Shown here: positions 7,846-16,968 of the stretch, in pieces
Layout of the letters: the number at the start of each line of letters is the position of its first letter
Position numbering within the stretch: the stretch's first letter is position 1
Assembly (NCBI GenBank): GCA_902812465.1
Contig: CADDZE010000013.1
Span: 1-64,000, forward strand
DNA from: Acidobacteriota bacterium
Lineage (GTDB): Bacteria; Acidobacteriota; Terriglobia; UBA7540
Direction of reading: 5' to 3'
DNA length: 64,000 nt
Made by a program: the position numbers and the translations under genes
The notes under the pieces: model-generated
Database searches by the model: none
What the model was told of the DNA's origin: nothing
The model's input: the letters and a program-made list of their open reading frames with translations, nothing else

Positions 7846-9243
7846 TCACCGTCGCGGGCCACCAAACCGCGGGCCACCGGGAGGACCCGATGTCGTCGGG
7901 TTCGCGGCCATCTCCTGTCCGGTCACCAACACATCGCCGGGCTTCAGGTCGCCTTCCAGCATCTGGGTGAAATTGTAGTCCGTGATTCCCACCTTCACCT
8001 TTTCGGGGCGCAGTTGCTTGTCCGGGCCCAGCTTCCAAACCACCTGCCAGCCACCGAGGTGCTGGACCGTGGCGGAACGCGGAATTTTATATTGATCGTA
8101 GAGCTGCTCCAGTTTCGAGCGCGGCATTTCCGGCGTAAAACGCAGGGCGGCGTTGGGAATCTTCACGCAATTGGAAGCATGCCCCGTGGGAATAGTCACG
8201 TAAGCGGTTTCGCCGGGAAGCAGCTTCTCCTGGGGGTTCTCAAAGTCGATGATGGTGTTGTAGGTCACGACGTTTTGCACCGTAGTGGCGTTCAACCGGA
8301 TCGCGCTGACCCGGCCGTGGAAGGTCTCCGTGGGGAAGGCATCCACTTGAAACGTGACCGGGGTGCCGATGTGGATGTTACCCGTGTCGGACTCGTCGGT
8401 GGCCGCGTAGACTTGCATCCGCTGCAGGTCCTGGGCAATGCTGAAGACCACCGGCGCCTGCAGGGAAGCTGCCACCGACTGGCCGACGTCGACATTGCGG
8501 GCGACGATGGTGCCGTCGATCGGGGAAACGATGGTTGTGTATCGAAGGTTGGTTTCTGCCTGCTTTAACGCCCCGGTCATGCTCTCCACCTGCGCCCGCG
8601 CCTGGGCCAGCTGTGCCTTGGTCTGTTCGAGCTGAGCAATGGATTGATTCAGCTGCGCTTCGGCTGCCTGCACGGAGGCATCGGCTTGGCCCATATTCGA
8701 AAGCGTCGAGTCTGCCTGGTCGCGCGAGAGGACGCCTTGCTGAGCAAGGTCCTCAATCCGCTTGGCGTTCACCCGCGCGTATTCGGCGGCCGCCTTGGCC
8801 TTTGCCAGATTGGCGCGGTTTGTTTCGATCACCGCCTCCTGCGAGGCGATGCTCGCCTCCAGGTTCAGCACGTTGGCCCGTGCGTTGGCCAGGTTACCGC
8901 GCGCCTGGATCACTTGCGCTTCGTAGACCGCCGGATCAAGCTGCGCCAGCACCTGCCCGGCATGCACCCGGGAATTGAAGTCGGCGAAGATATACTGGAC
9001 TGTGCCGGAGACATACGAGCCGACCGGCACGGTCGTGAGTGGATTGATGGTGCCGGTGGCCTGGACGATCGAGGTGATTTCCCCGCGCTGGACTTGCGCT
9101 GTCAGATACTTGGCTTCCCCAGAGCGCGCTCGCATCACCATGCCAACCGTCACCAGTACCAGCACCACCACACCTGCCAGCAGCAGATACCTCCTGTGCT
9201 TGGCCTTCAGTTCATAGCTCGGCGTTTGGAATCTCGGTTCCAT
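7846..9243 (-). CDS. MacA-like periplasmic adaptor (HlyD/RND-type membrane fusion protein)
   Basis: 465 residues: one N-terminal membrane anchor ([18 protein letters not shown], about 20-37), then a first lipoyl half ([17 protein letters not shown]), a long coiled-coil hairpin rich in Ala/Gln/Glu (about 110-225), a second lipoyl half ([20 protein letters not shown]), and beta-barrel domains. The family bridges inner-membrane ABC exporters to an outer-membrane channel. No TolC-type gene is in the window, so the outer-membrane partner must lie elsewhere. The coiled coil is long enough for a MacA-type hexamer. The C-terminal tail is Gly/Pro/Arg-rich. The gene starts 77 bp upstream of the ATPase. 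Confidence 0.92.
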   Translation of the reverse strand: MEPRFQTPSYELKAKHRRYLLLAGVVVLVLVTVGMVMRARSGEAKYLTAQVQRGEITSIVQATGTINPLTTVPVGSYVSGTVQYIFADFNSRVHAGQVLAQLDPAVYEAQVIQARGNLANARANVLNLEASIASQEAVIETNRANLAKAKAAAEYARVNAKRIEDLAQQGVLSRDQADSTLSNMGQADASVQAAEAQLNQSIAQLEQTKAQLAQARAQVESMTGALKQAETNLRYTTIVSPIDGTIVARNVDVGQSVAASLQAPVVFSIAQDLQRMQVYAATDESDTGNIHIGTPVTFQVDAFPTETFHGRVSAIRLNATTVQNVVTYNTIIDFENPQEKLLPGETAYVTIPTGHASNCVKIPNAALRFTPEMPRSKLEQLYDQYKIPRSATVQHLGGWQVVWKLGPDKQLRPEKVKVGITDYNFTQMLEGDLKPGDVLVTGQEMAANPTTSGPPGGPRFGGPRR

Positions 9244-9270
9244 AGGCAGTCTCGCTTCTTAGTCTGCGTA

Positions 9271-9377
9271 TTTTCAATAATTTAGCGGCTTTGCTTTGCT
9301 TGATCCCTTCTTTTCAATAACTTAGTGGCTTTGCCTTTCTGGTTCAACGTGTTTTCAATAACTTAGCGGCTTCGTTC
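9271..9377. repeat. Three tandem-spaced 24-26-bp direct repeats
   Basis: TTTTCAATAAYTTAGYGGCT occurs three times, starting at about 9271, 9311 and 9352, i.e. with a period of 40-41 bp. The bases between copies differ. They lie in the 206-bp gap between the Spy-like gene and the macA-like gene. On the transcribed minus strand they read AGCCGCTAAGTTATTGAAAA. The period is close to four helical turns, so they would lie on one face of the DNA. The role is unknown: protein-binding array, RNA element or selfish spacer repeat. Confidence 0.75.
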
Positions 9378-9449
9378 CTTATAATTGCTTCCCTCCTATC
9401 GGTCGGAATCCTCCGGGGGCGATCCCCGAGCGTCTCCTCCGTTGGGCTT

Positions 9450-9827
9450 TCACTCCTGTCGCGGATGACTTTTTCGATACGCATCGTAGTTGCGAAGAAT
9501 CTCGTTGTACTTCTCGAGCTGCGCCGGCGTGAGAAGCTTGCGGATCTTGTCCCGCGTCTCCATCCGGATAGCCTCGAACTGGGGCTCGATCTGTTTCTGC
9601 AAGTCAGCATTGCGGCGGTCCCAATCCTCAATCAGCCTGCTCACTTGCTGCGTCTGGTCACTGGACAAGTTGAGTTGCTTTTGCAAGAAAACTACCAGAT
9701 CGTGCGGGGTGTGGCGCGGATGCCGCCAATGATTGGTCTGCCAGCCATAAAAGAAGGTCCCGGCCGCCCCCACTAGGGCTCCGAGGACGAACGTCAGAAC
9801 GAAATAGATGTAAGCCCTCCGGCTCAT
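9450..9827 (-). CDS. Spy/CpxP-like periplasmic stress protein
   Basis: 125 residues. An N-terminal signal anchor (IYFVLTFVLGALVGAAGTFF) leads into an all-helical domain with LNLSSDQTQQVSRL and LLTPAQLEKYNE. These match the two LTxxQ-type motifs of the Spy/CpxP/heavy-metal-sensor group. Such proteins act in the periplasm as chaperones or as brakes on envelope stress signalling. Its start overlaps the anti-sigma stop (ATGA, 9824-9827), so the two are coupled. By position it may feed stress information to the sigma/anti-sigma pair. Confidence 0.85.
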   Translation of the reverse strand: MSRRAYIYFVLTFVLGALVGAAGTFFYGWQTNHWRHPRHTPHDLVVFLQKQLNLSSDQTQQVSRLIEDWDRRNADLQKQIEPQFEAIRMETRDKIRKLLTPAQLEKYNEILRNYDAYRKSHPRQE

Positions 9828-10294
9828 CGTTGCCTTTCGTCGGCGGGTGCGGGAAAGCTGCGGACGGGGTCCGGCACAGCGGAGAAGTCATCGAGTAGAG
9901 CCGAGTGATTCTCTGGTTCTGGCCGTCCCAAGCCCGCTGCCATGGTCTGGGATTCCCGCACCGGACCCGAGGGGGGCGCGACTAGCGCCACCAAAGACAG
10001 GAGCACTAAGAGCAGGCCTGTCAGAACCACGCGACGACCCACAAACTCGAGGAAGTCTTCGCGCAAACTTCCTGCGGGGATCGCTTCCTCCAACCGCCGC
10101 ACCAGCCGAGCGGCAAACCCGAGACTAGGCTCCGGCGGCGGTTGCTCGGCCAGAGCAGCGAGGCCTGCGCGGATCAGGCTCCACCGCCGGGCATAGGCCT
10201 GGCAATCCGCACAGCGAGCCAGGTGCTCCCGCCCCCTGCCCACCAGCTCCGTTCCCTCTTCGAGCAGCTGTCTGACTTCGTCGCACCTCATCAT
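9824..10294 (-). CDS. Anti-sigma factor with zinc-finger and one membrane helix
   Basis: 156 residues. Near the N-terminus HLARCADCQAYA gives the H-x3-C-x2-C zinc-binding anti-sigma (ZAS/zf-HC2) motif. One membrane helix (about 88-107, VVLTGLLLVLLSLVALVA) places the C-terminal third outside the cytoplasm. It follows the sigma gene after only 4 bp. By family knowledge the ZAS domain holds the sigma factor inactive until an envelope signal releases it. The outer segment is short and Pro/Glu-rich. Confidence 0.88.
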   Translation of the reverse strand: MMRCDEVRQLLEEGTELVGRGREHLARCADCQAYARRWSLIRAGLAALAEQPPPEPSLGFAARLVRRLEEAIPAGSLREDFLEFVGRRVVLTGLLLVLLSLVALVAPPSGPVRESQTMAAGLGRPEPENHSALLDDFSAVPDPVRSFPAPADERQR

Positions 10295-10298
10295 CAGC

Positions 10299-10916
10299 TC
10301 ACCTGCTTCGCTGCCAGCGCTTCCAGTCTTCGAGCATCCGCTTGCGCGCCCGATGCAGCCGCACCTTCACTGTACTTTCTTTTAGCGACAGCAATTGGGC
10401 AATTTCTTCGATCGAGCGACCGTCTAGCTCCTTTAACGCCAAAATCATACGGTCCTCGGCTGAAGCGCGGCTCATCAGCTTGTCCACCAAATCACCCAGC
10501 GCCAGCTTCTCCTCGGCGGTCAGAGCATCCACGTTCAGACCTTCCAGCCTGGCCTCCAGCGCCCTTTGCCCCTCCTGCGTCATCTGCCAGAAGTAACGCA
10601 CCCGCGCCATCGCCTGCCTTCGAAGAAAATCGTAGCAGTGGTTTACCGCAATCCGGGACAGCCAGGCGAGGAAAGAGGACTGAAAACTATACGTCGCAAT
10701 TCCCTGGAAGGCCTTCACGAAGATGTCCTGTGCCAAGTCCTCAACTTCATCCCGCCGTCGCACCAGGCGGAAAACCAGGGCGAAGATGCGGCGCTGGTAC
10801 CTTTCCACCAACAGGCCAAAAGCCGCCCGATCCCCGCGCTGTGTGCGGCGGATCCACTCTGCTTCCTCATCCGCCGCCTCCAACCGCACCTCCCGAATGT
10901 CGCGATCATCGGCCAT
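10299..10916 (-). CDS. ECF RNA polymerase sigma factor (RpoE-like)
   Basis: 205 residues. Region 2 is clear (YQRRIFALVFRLV, DEVEDLAQDIFVKAF, FLAWLSRIAVNHCYDFLRR) and region 4 ends in a helix-turn-helix (IEEIAQLLSLKESTVKVRLHRARKRM). It is the first gene of a minus-strand unit continuing with anti-sigma factor, Spy-like protein, adaptor, ATPase and permeases. A candidate self-recognised promoter lies upstream (10954-10980). It most likely directs transcription of its own exporter unit under envelope stress. Confidence 0.93.
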   Translation of the reverse strand: MADDRDIREVRLEAADEEAEWIRRTQRGDRAAFGLLVERYQRRIFALVFRLVRRRDEVEDLAQDIFVKAFQGIATYSFQSSFLAWLSRIAVNHCYDFLRRQAMARVRYFWQMTQEGQRALEARLEGLNVDALTAEEKLALGDLVDKLMSRASAEDRMILALKELDGRSIEEIAQLLSLKESTVKVRLHRARKRMLEDWKRWQRSR

Positions 10917-10953
10917 GCGCCTTCCATGGACTCATTCCCTCACCTCAACTAAG

Positions 10954-10980
10954 GACGAGGGGGAGGCAGAGAGGGTTACA
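10954..10980 (-). promoter_or_regulatory. Candidate ECF-type promoter of the sigma/MacAB unit
   Basis: On the minus strand TGTAACC (10980-10974), 16 bp, then CGTC (10957-10954) match the AAC plus CGTC layout of many ECF promoters. It lies about 38 bp upstream of the sigma start codon. The spacing and position suit autoregulation. It was found by eye only. Confidence 0.35.
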
Positions 10981-11023
10981 AGCGACGAGGGTGACAACTG
11001 GTTATCAACGCTTTAAAATCGAC

Positions 11024-11052
11024 TTGACTGAGTAACTACCTTATGCGATCAT
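11024..11052 (+). promoter_or_regulatory. Candidate promoter of the XRE gene, near-leaderless
   Basis: TTGACT (5 of 6), 17 bp, GATCAT (4 of 6). The predicted transcript start falls 2-4 bases before the ATG at 11062, and no ribosome-binding site is visible upstream. The message would be leaderless or nearly so. Confidence 0.4.
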
Positions 11053-11061
11053 GAAATCGCT

Positions 11062-11436
11062 ATGGTAATCGGACGCCGACTAAGAGCACTACGCGAACAG
11101 AAAAACCTTTCCCAGGGCGACATCGAGAAGCGCACGGGCTTGCTTCGTTGCTACATCTCGCGCGTCGAGAACGGACATACTGTGCCTTCGCTTGAGACTC
11201 TCGAAAGGCTCGCAGCAGCATTGGAAGTTCCCCTTTACCAGCTCTTCTACGAGGGAGAGAATCCACCTCCGCTGCCGAATCTCAGCGCTCGCGAGTCCAC
11301 CGAGGACTTGGTGATGGATGAGGCGACGGAGAAAGAGGTTCGCTTCTTTGAGAAGGTAAAGCGGGTGCTGGGCCGGATCGATGAGAAGGACCGCCAGCTC
11401 CTGCTTTACATGGCCCAGAAGTTGGCCAGCCGCTAG
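11062..11436 (+). CDS. XRE-family transcriptional regulator
   Basis: 124 residues with an N-terminal lambda-repressor-like helix-turn-helix: IGRRLRALREQKNLSQGDIE, then GLLRCYISRVENGHTVPSLE and LERLAAALEVPLYQLF. The C-terminal half is helical and charged (KEVRFFEKVKRVLGRIDEKD) and may dimerise. The start is fixed because the upstream ATG at 11051 runs into a stop after five codons. It is divergent from the ECF sigma unit and shares its 145-bp control region, so it could regulate that unit; this is inferred from position alone. Confidence 0.9.
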   Translation: MVIGRRLRALREQKNLSQGDIEKRTGLLRCYISRVENGHTVPSLETLERLAAALEVPLYQLFYEGENPPPLPNLSARESTEDLVMDEATEKEVRFFEKVKRVLGRIDEKDRQLLLYMAQKLASR

Positions 11437-11502
11437 GCTGGTAGAGCGTCCTGCAGCAATTCTGCGGAGAAGGCCGTTCGTCCGCTTAGGGAAACGTGTC
11501 AC

Positions 11503-13083
11503 CTATTCCCATTCAATGGTTCCGGGTGGTTTCGAAGTAATGTCCAGAACCACCCGGTTCACTCCGCGGACCTCGTTTACAATGCGCGTAGCCATGCGTT
11601 GCAGCAGCTCCGCCGGTAGAGGCGCCCAGTCCGCCGTCATCCCATCCTCGGACTCGACGGCGCGAATGGCTACCGTAAAAGCATAGGTTCGCGCGTCGCC
11701 CATCACGCCTACCGTGGAGACCGGCAGCAGCACCGCAAACGACTGCCACAGGCGGTTGTAGAGTCCGGCACCGCGGATTTCCTCGGTCACAATCGCATCC
11801 GCCTCGCGCACCATGCGCAGGCGGTCGGCGGTGATCTCGCCTAGAATCCGCACGGCCAGCCCCGGCCCGGGAAAGGGCTGACGGCTGACGATCTCTTCGC
11901 TCAACCCCAGCTCCCGGCCCACGGCTCGCACCTCATCCTTAAACAGCTCGCGCAGGGGCTCGATGAGCTGGAATGTCAGGTTTGGTGGCAGCCCCCCCAC
12001 ATTGTGATGGCTCTTAATCGTGGCGGCCGGCCCGTTGACGGATACCGACTCGATCACGTCCGGATAAAGCGTTCCCTGCACCAAGTACTCGACGTTCCCC
12101 AGGCGCCGCGCCTCCTCTTCAAAGACCCGAATGAACTCATCGCCGATGATCTTGCGCTTGGCCTCAGGATCGGTGACACCGCGCAGCCGCTGCAGAAACC
12201 TGGAGGAGGCGTCCACGCTGCGCACCTTGAGGTGGCCTTGCTCGCGCAGCGCAGCACTCACGCTTTCGAATTCGCCCTTCCTCAGCAGGCCATTGTCGAC
12301 GAAAACGCAGGTCAGCCGGTCGCCGATGGCGCGGCCCACCAGCGTGGCGGCCACGGCGGAATCGACCCCGCCCGAGATCGCGCACAGCGCCCGCCCTTCG
12401 CCCACCTGCTCGCGGATACGCTCGATGCTCTGCTCAATAAATGAGCCAGGAAACCAGTTGGCTGGAGTACGGCAGATATCCTGGATGAAGCGGCGCAAGA
12501 TCTCGCTTCCCTGCTCCGTGTGGCGGACCTCGGGATGGAACTCGAGCGCGAACATCCGGCTCTCCGGATTCTCGATCACCGCGATGGCGTTCTCCGTCCT
12601 GCCGGTGATGCGAAAGCCTGGCGGCACCTCCACCACGTGATCGCCGTGACTGTTCCAGACTCGCAGGGGCGAGGGCAGCCCGCGCAGGAGCTCGCTTTGC
12701 CTGTCGATTTCCAGGCGGGCGAAACCGTATTCCCGGCGACTGGCTGACTCCACTTTTCCGCCCAGGTGGGCAGCCATGAACTGCAGGCCGTAGCAGATGC
12801 CAAGCACCGGCACATTAAGCTTGAAGATGCGCAGGTCGGCGCGCGGCGACGCAGGATCGTAAACCGAGGCCGGACCGCCCGAAAGAATGAGGGCCTGTGG
12901 GCTCATTCGCACCAGCTCATCAAAAGGCACCGTGCACGGCACAATGACCGAGTAGACGTGCATCTCGCGGATGCGCCGCGCGATCAGCTGGGTATATTGA
13001 GAGCCAAAGTCCAGAACCACGATGGGACGCGCCGATGGGGTCGGCGGGTAGGGCGAGGAGGTGCGATGGGATGACGAAGTCAT
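11503..13083 (-). CDS. guaA: GMP synthase (glutamine-hydrolysing)
   Basis: 526 residues; converts XMP, ATP and glutamine to GMP. The N-terminal class I amidotransferase has the Cys nucleophile in GICYGLQF and the His-Glu pair in FHPEVRHT. The ATP-pyrophosphatase domain has the PP-loop [10 protein letters not shown]. The C-terminal dimerisation domain has [12 protein letters not shown] and ends KPPGTIEWE, as expected. The ATG 13083 was chosen as just upstream of the conserved [14 protein letters not shown]; the leader is Ser/Pro-rich. It lies 67 bp downstream of leuS on the same strand. All key residues are present. Confidence 0.97.
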   Translation of the reverse strand: MTSSSHRTSSPYPPTPSARPIVVLDFGSQYTQLIARRIREMHVYSVIVPCTVPFDELVRMSPQALILSGGPASVYDPASPRADLRIFKLNVPVLGICYGLQFMAAHLGGKVESASRREYGFARLEIDRQSELLRGLPSPLRVWNSHGDHVVEVPPGFRITGRTENAIAVIENPESRMFALEFHPEVRHTEQGSEILRRFIQDICRTPANWFPGSFIEQSIERIREQVGEGRALCAISGGVDSAVAATLVGRAIGDRLTCVFVDNGLLRKGEFESVSAALREQGHLKVRSVDASSRFLQRLRGVTDPEAKRKIIGDEFIRVFEEEARRLGNVEYLVQGTLYPDVIESVSVNGPAATIKSHHNVGGLPPNLTFQLIEPLRELFKDEVRAVGRELGLSEEIVSRQPFPGPGLAVRILGEITADRLRMVREADAIVTEEIRGAGLYNRLWQSFAVLLPVSTVGVMGDARTYAFTVAIRAVESEDGMTADWAPLPAELLQRMATRIVNEVRGVNRVVLDITSKPPGTIEWE

Positions 13084-13150
13084 CGAATGATGGGATAGCT
13101 TTCCGGGCGCTGACCAGTCACCCGTTAATCTCAGGGCTGGACGGTCCGCG

Positions 13151-15679
13151 TCACTTGGCAACCACGCTGACCAGCTTCTTGGGCACCACAATGACCTTGA
13201 CCACACTCAGCCCGTTAAGATGCTGGGCGACGGAGTGCAAGGCCTGGCGTTGGATCTCTTCGTCGGAGCTCGCCGCCCGCACGCGGATCCGCCCGCGCAG
13301 CTTCCCGTTCACTTGCACCGGAATCTCCAGCTCGTCTTCGGCGGCAAGCACTGGATCGTAGGCCGGCCACCGGGTTCGCAGCAAGGGCTGATCATGGCCC
13401 AGCGATTCCCAAAGCTCATCGGCCAGGTGCGGCGCAAACAGCGAGAGCATCTGCACGAACATTTCGATGGCCGCCTTGAGCACAGTCGGGCGCACCCGTC
13501 CTTGGTCAATCGCACCCTCCCGTTCGCTCAAATCGTTCACGAATTCCATGAGCAGGGCGACGTCCGTGTTGAAGTGCCAGCGCTCCTCCATATCCTCCGT
13601 GATGTGGCGGAGTACCTGGTGCGCCTTCCGCAGCAGGTGCCGCTCTTCCGGCCCCAGGTCACTCCCGGGGTCTGGCGCGCCGGTCGCCTGCAAGCGGCGA
13701 GCATGGCGGGCGACGAGGCGGTAGGCACGCCCCAGGAACCGCCACGCTCCCTCGATGCCCGCGTCGCTCCACTCGAGGTCTTTCTCCGGCGGGGCCACGA
13801 ACAGCATGTAAAGCCGCAACGTGTCAGCACCGTACTTGTTGCACATGTCGGTCGGGTCGACGACGTTGCCCTTGGACTTCGACATTTTCGCCCCGTCCTT
13901 GATCACCATGCCTTGGGTGAAGAGCCGGGCGACGGGTTCGGAAAAGTTAACCAGGCCGATATCCTGCATCACCTTGGTGAAGAAGCGCATGTAGATGAGG
14001 TGCAGGATGGCATGCTCGATACCGCCAATGTACTGGTCCACCGGAAACCAGTACTGGACCGCATCGCGGTTAATAGGAGCGGTCGCGATCTGGTTGTCGG
14101 TATAGCGATAAAAATACCAGGACGAGTCGACGAAGGTGTCCATCGTGTCCGTCTCGCGCCGCGCCGCGCCCCCACACCGGGGACAGGTCGTGTTCACGAA
14201 CTCCGGCACCGACGCCAGCGGCGACTGGCCTTCGCCGGTCAGCCTCACGTTTGGCGGCAAGACGACGGGTAGGTCTTTTTCCGGCACCGGCACAATGCCG
14301 CACCCCGGGCAATAGATGATGGGAATCGGCGTACCCCAGTACCGCTGCCGCGAAATACCCCAGTCCTTCAGACGATACTGCACGCTTCGCTTCCCGAAGC
14401 CTTGCGCCTCCGCATCGCTTATCATGCGCTCGATGGCCTGCTCGGAAGTCAGCCCCGTGTAGGGCCCCGAGTTCACCAGCCTGCCGTAATCGACAAACGC
14501 CTCCTCCGCCAGCGCTTGCGGGCCACCGGTTTCGCCCGAGGTCTCCCCGGGGCTGCTGCCCGGTGAGCCACCCGAGCTCAGCGGGACGATCACGGTGCGC
14601 AGGGGGAGTCCGTAGGCTTGGCAAAACTCGAAGTCGCGCTGGTCGTGCGCGGGAACAGCCATCACGGCGCCGGTGCCATATTCCATGAGCACGAAGTTCG
14701 CGATCCAGACGGGCACCTCCTCGCCGTTGAACGGATTGCGCGCGGTAAACCCCGTCGCGATGCCCTCCTTCTTCAAGTTGACTTCGACGCGGGCGCGCAC
14801 TGCCGAATTCTTGATGCGCTCGGCCTCCGCCGCAAGCTTCTCCGGTGAGCTCGAACGGGCAACCAGCTTGGCCACGATGGGGTGCTCGGGCGCCAGGAAT
14901 AGCGCCGTGCAGCCATAAATGGTGTCGATACGCGTGGTGAAGATGCGCACCCCCTCGCCCAGCTGAGGAATCAGGAAGTCCACCAAGGCGCCGGCGGACT
15001 TGCCGATCCAGTTGCGCTGCATCGTTAGCACGCGCTCGGGCCAGCGCACCAGCTCCTTCATCTCGTCGAGCAGCCGCTCGGCGTAGGCGGTGATCCGCCA
15101 AAACCACTGCTCGAGTTCGCGTTCCCTGACCGGCGTATCTTCGTGGCGCCAGCAACAGCCGTCCACCACTTGTTCGTTGGCCAGCACGGTTTGGCACTTA
15201 GGGCACCAATTGACGCGGCTCTTCTTGCGGTAGGCGAGGCCGCGCTCGTACATCTTCAGGAAGAACCATTGGTTCCACCGGTAATACTCTGGCAGGCAGG
15301 TGGTCACTTCGCGGCGCCAGTCGTAGCTGACGCCCAGGCGCTGAAACTGCTGCTTCATCCGCGCAATGTTCGCGAAGGTAAACTCGGAGGGGTGCCGCTG
15401 GTGTTTGATGGCAGCATTCTCCGCCGGCAGCCCGAAAGCATCCCAGCCGATCGGGTGCAGCACGTTGTAGCCCCGCATCCACTTGTAGCGGGCCAGCGCG
15501 TCGCCGATCATGTAATTGCGCACGTGGCCCACGTGGAGCTCGCCCGAAGGATAGGGCAGCATCTCCAGCACGTAGTACTTCTTGCGCGCCAGGTCGGCTT
15601 CCGCTTCAAACAGCTTCTGCTCGGCCCAGCGCTTCTGCCACTTAGCCTCAATTGCCTGCGGATTATATTCAGGATCCAT
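13151..15679 (-). CDS. leuS: Leucyl-tRNA synthetase
   Basis: 842 residues; charges tRNA-Leu. The class I HIGH motif appears as [15 protein letters not shown] and KMSKS as [15 protein letters not shown] zinc-like motif ([14 protein letters not shown]) and the CP1 editing domain lie between them. The start ATG 15679 gives [15 protein letters not shown], typical of the family. A low-complexity insert rich in Ser, Gly, Pro and Glu (about 14520-14585, in the editing domain near [11 protein letters not shown]) is unusual; the rest is standard. Confidence 0.97.
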   Translation of the reverse strand: MDPEYNPQAIEAKWQKRWAEQKLFEAEADLARKKYYVLEMLPYPSGELHVGHVRNYMIGDALARYKWMRGYNVLHPIGWDAFGLPAENAAIKHQRHPSEFTFANIARMKQQFQRLGVSYDWRREVTTCLPEYYRWNQWFFLKMYERGLAYRKKSRVNWCPKCQTVLANEQVVDGCCWRHEDTPVRERELEQWFWRITAYAERLLDEMKELVRWPERVLTMQRNWIGKSAGALVDFLIPQLGEGVRIFTTRIDTIYGCTALFLAPEHPIVAKLVARSSSPEKLAAEAERIKNSAVRARVEVNLKKEGIATGFTARNPFNGEEVPVWIANFVLMEYGTGAVMAVPAHDQRDFEFCQAYGLPLRTVIVPLSSGGSPGSSPGETSGETGGPQALAEEAFVDYGRLVNSGPYTGLTSEQAIERMISDAEAQGFGKRSVQYRLKDWGISRQRYWGTPIPIIYCPGCGIVPVPEKDLPVVLPPNVRLTGEGQSPLASVPEFVNTTCPRCGGAARRETDTMDTFVDSSWYFYRYTDNQIATAPINRDAVQYWFPVDQYIGGIEHAILHLIYMRFFTKVMQDIGLVNFSEPVARLFTQGMVIKDGAKMSKSKGNVVDPTDMCNKYGADTLRLYMLFVAPPEKDLEWSDAGIEGAWRFLGRAYRLVARHARRLQATGAPDPGSDLGPEERHLLRKAHQVLRHITEDMEERWHFNTDVALLMEFVNDLSEREGAIDQGRVRPTVLKAAIEMFVQMLSLFAPHLADELWESLGHDQPLLRTRWPAYDPVLAAEDELEIPVQVNGKLRGRIRVRAASSDEEIQRQALHSVAQHLNGLSVVKVIVVPKKLVSVVAK

Positions 15680-15890
15680 AGGAAGACCGCGTTTAGTGAT
15701 CAATCGCCCCTTCCGCCCAGCCCGGCCCAAGGAGCGCATGCGGGGATGCGCGCGCCACTCGTGGCGAACCGCCTGAAGCCAGCCACTGGGCAAGCAGAGC
15801 TACGCCCCCACGGCCTCGTTCCCCGATCACCGTGAGGCGCCGCACCTCCGACCTTCTCGTAAAGCTCAGTGTAGCATCCACAGCCAGCGT

Positions 15891-16736
15891 TTAGTCCAAC
15901 GCCAACCGCCGCATCATTTGCAGATTCCGCTTATCGTCACCTGGCCGGTCGATAGGCGTTTCACAGATGAAGGGAACATCTTGCAGCTTCGGATGGCGAA
16001 CGATGCGGCGAAACGCTTCCTTACCCATCTGCCCGCGTCCGATATGCTGGTGGCGGTCGACGCGGGAGCCGAGCGGCGCCTTCGAATCATTGGCATGAAT
16101 CACGTGCAGGCGCTCGAGCCCGATCAAAGCGTCCAGCTTGTAAATGATGTCTTCCAGGCCTTCATCCGTGTGAATGGCATAGCCCATGGCAAAGCAATGC
16201 GCTGTATCGAGACAGGCTCCAGTGCTCAGCTCGTCGGACGCGCCGGCGATGATTGCGGCCAGCTCCTCGAGTAAACTCCCCAGCGCGCTTCCCTGCCCTG
16301 CCGTGTTCTCAATCAGGATCGTTAGTCCGTCCAGCGGCAGGCCGCGCGCTGCCCGCTTCAGCGCGCCGATGCAGCGCTGAATGGCCTGGCTGCGGGTCGA
16401 ATCCTTGGCGCTGCCGGGATGAACGATGAGATAGTCAGCGCCCAGGGCCAGCGCCCGCTGGAGCTCGCGCCGGAAGGCAGCAATAGACCTTTCACGCAGT
16501 GCCCGCTCTCCGGAGGCCAGGTTGATCAGGTAATTGGCGTGAATCGCCACCGGCCGGTGACCGTAGCGTTCCCGCGCTGCCCGGAAGCGCTGGCACTCTT
16601 CCGCAGTTGGCTGCAAAGCCCGCCAGCCGCGCGGGTTGGCCGAGAACATCTGAAACGTATCGCATCCCAGCCTCTTCGCATGATGCACGGCGTTCTCTAG
16701 GGCGCCGGCAATTGACGTGTGGACTCCCACTCTCAT
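15891..16736 (-). CDS. nfo: Endonuclease IV (AP endonuclease)
   Basis: 281 residues; a zinc-dependent TIM-barrel enzyme that cuts DNA at abasic sites. Signature blocks are present in order: HTSIAGALENAV, FQMFSANPRGW, AIHANYLINLAS, YLIVHPGS, ILIENTAGQG, CLDTAHCFAMGY, HANDSKAPLGSRVDRHQHIG and ICETP. These carry the expected zinc ligands (His, Glu, Asp). The start ATG 16736 gives the usual MRVGVHTSIAG. It is probably monocistronic; the next gene is divergent. Confidence 0.95.
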   Translation of the reverse strand: MRVGVHTSIAGALENAVHHAKRLGCDTFQMFSANPRGWRALQPTAEECQRFRAARERYGHRPVAIHANYLINLASGERALRERSIAAFRRELQRALALGADYLIVHPGSAKDSTRSQAIQRCIGALKRAARGLPLDGLTILIENTAGQGSALGSLLEELAAIIAGASDELSTGACLDTAHCFAMGYAIHTDEGLEDIIYKLDALIGLERLHVIHANDSKAPLGSRVDRHQHIGRGQMGKEAFRRIVRHPKLQDVPFICETPIDRPGDDKRNLQMMRRLALD

Positions 16737-16968
16737 GAAGAATGGCTGACCTGCACTGCTCTATGGTAGCACGGCCCAACGAAGCGGCTCTTGGCCTTCC
16801 ACTACCTAGTACGTCTCGACGCGCGCCAACTCTACGGGGGCTGACGCGCATCAGTCGGAAAGTCTTCAGGGGTTGACGACCAGCGAGTGGGCAGGATCAG
16901 CCAGTCGACCCATCAAGCAGCGCCGGGTTAACGAACGCTCGGGTAGAATCCCAGCCAGGAGGGGAGGC

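Noticed and set aside
7804-9285. Long plus-strand frames opposite the macA-like gene
   Set aside because: Shadows of the coding strand; no domains or ribosome sites.
9344-9631. Minus-strand 95-codon frame
   Set aside because: Overlaps the Spy-like gene in another frame and runs into the direct repeats; no signal of coding.
10142-11035. Plus-strand 297-codon frame
   Set aside because: Antisense to anti-sigma and sigma genes; Pro/Ser-rich composition typical of a shadow frame.
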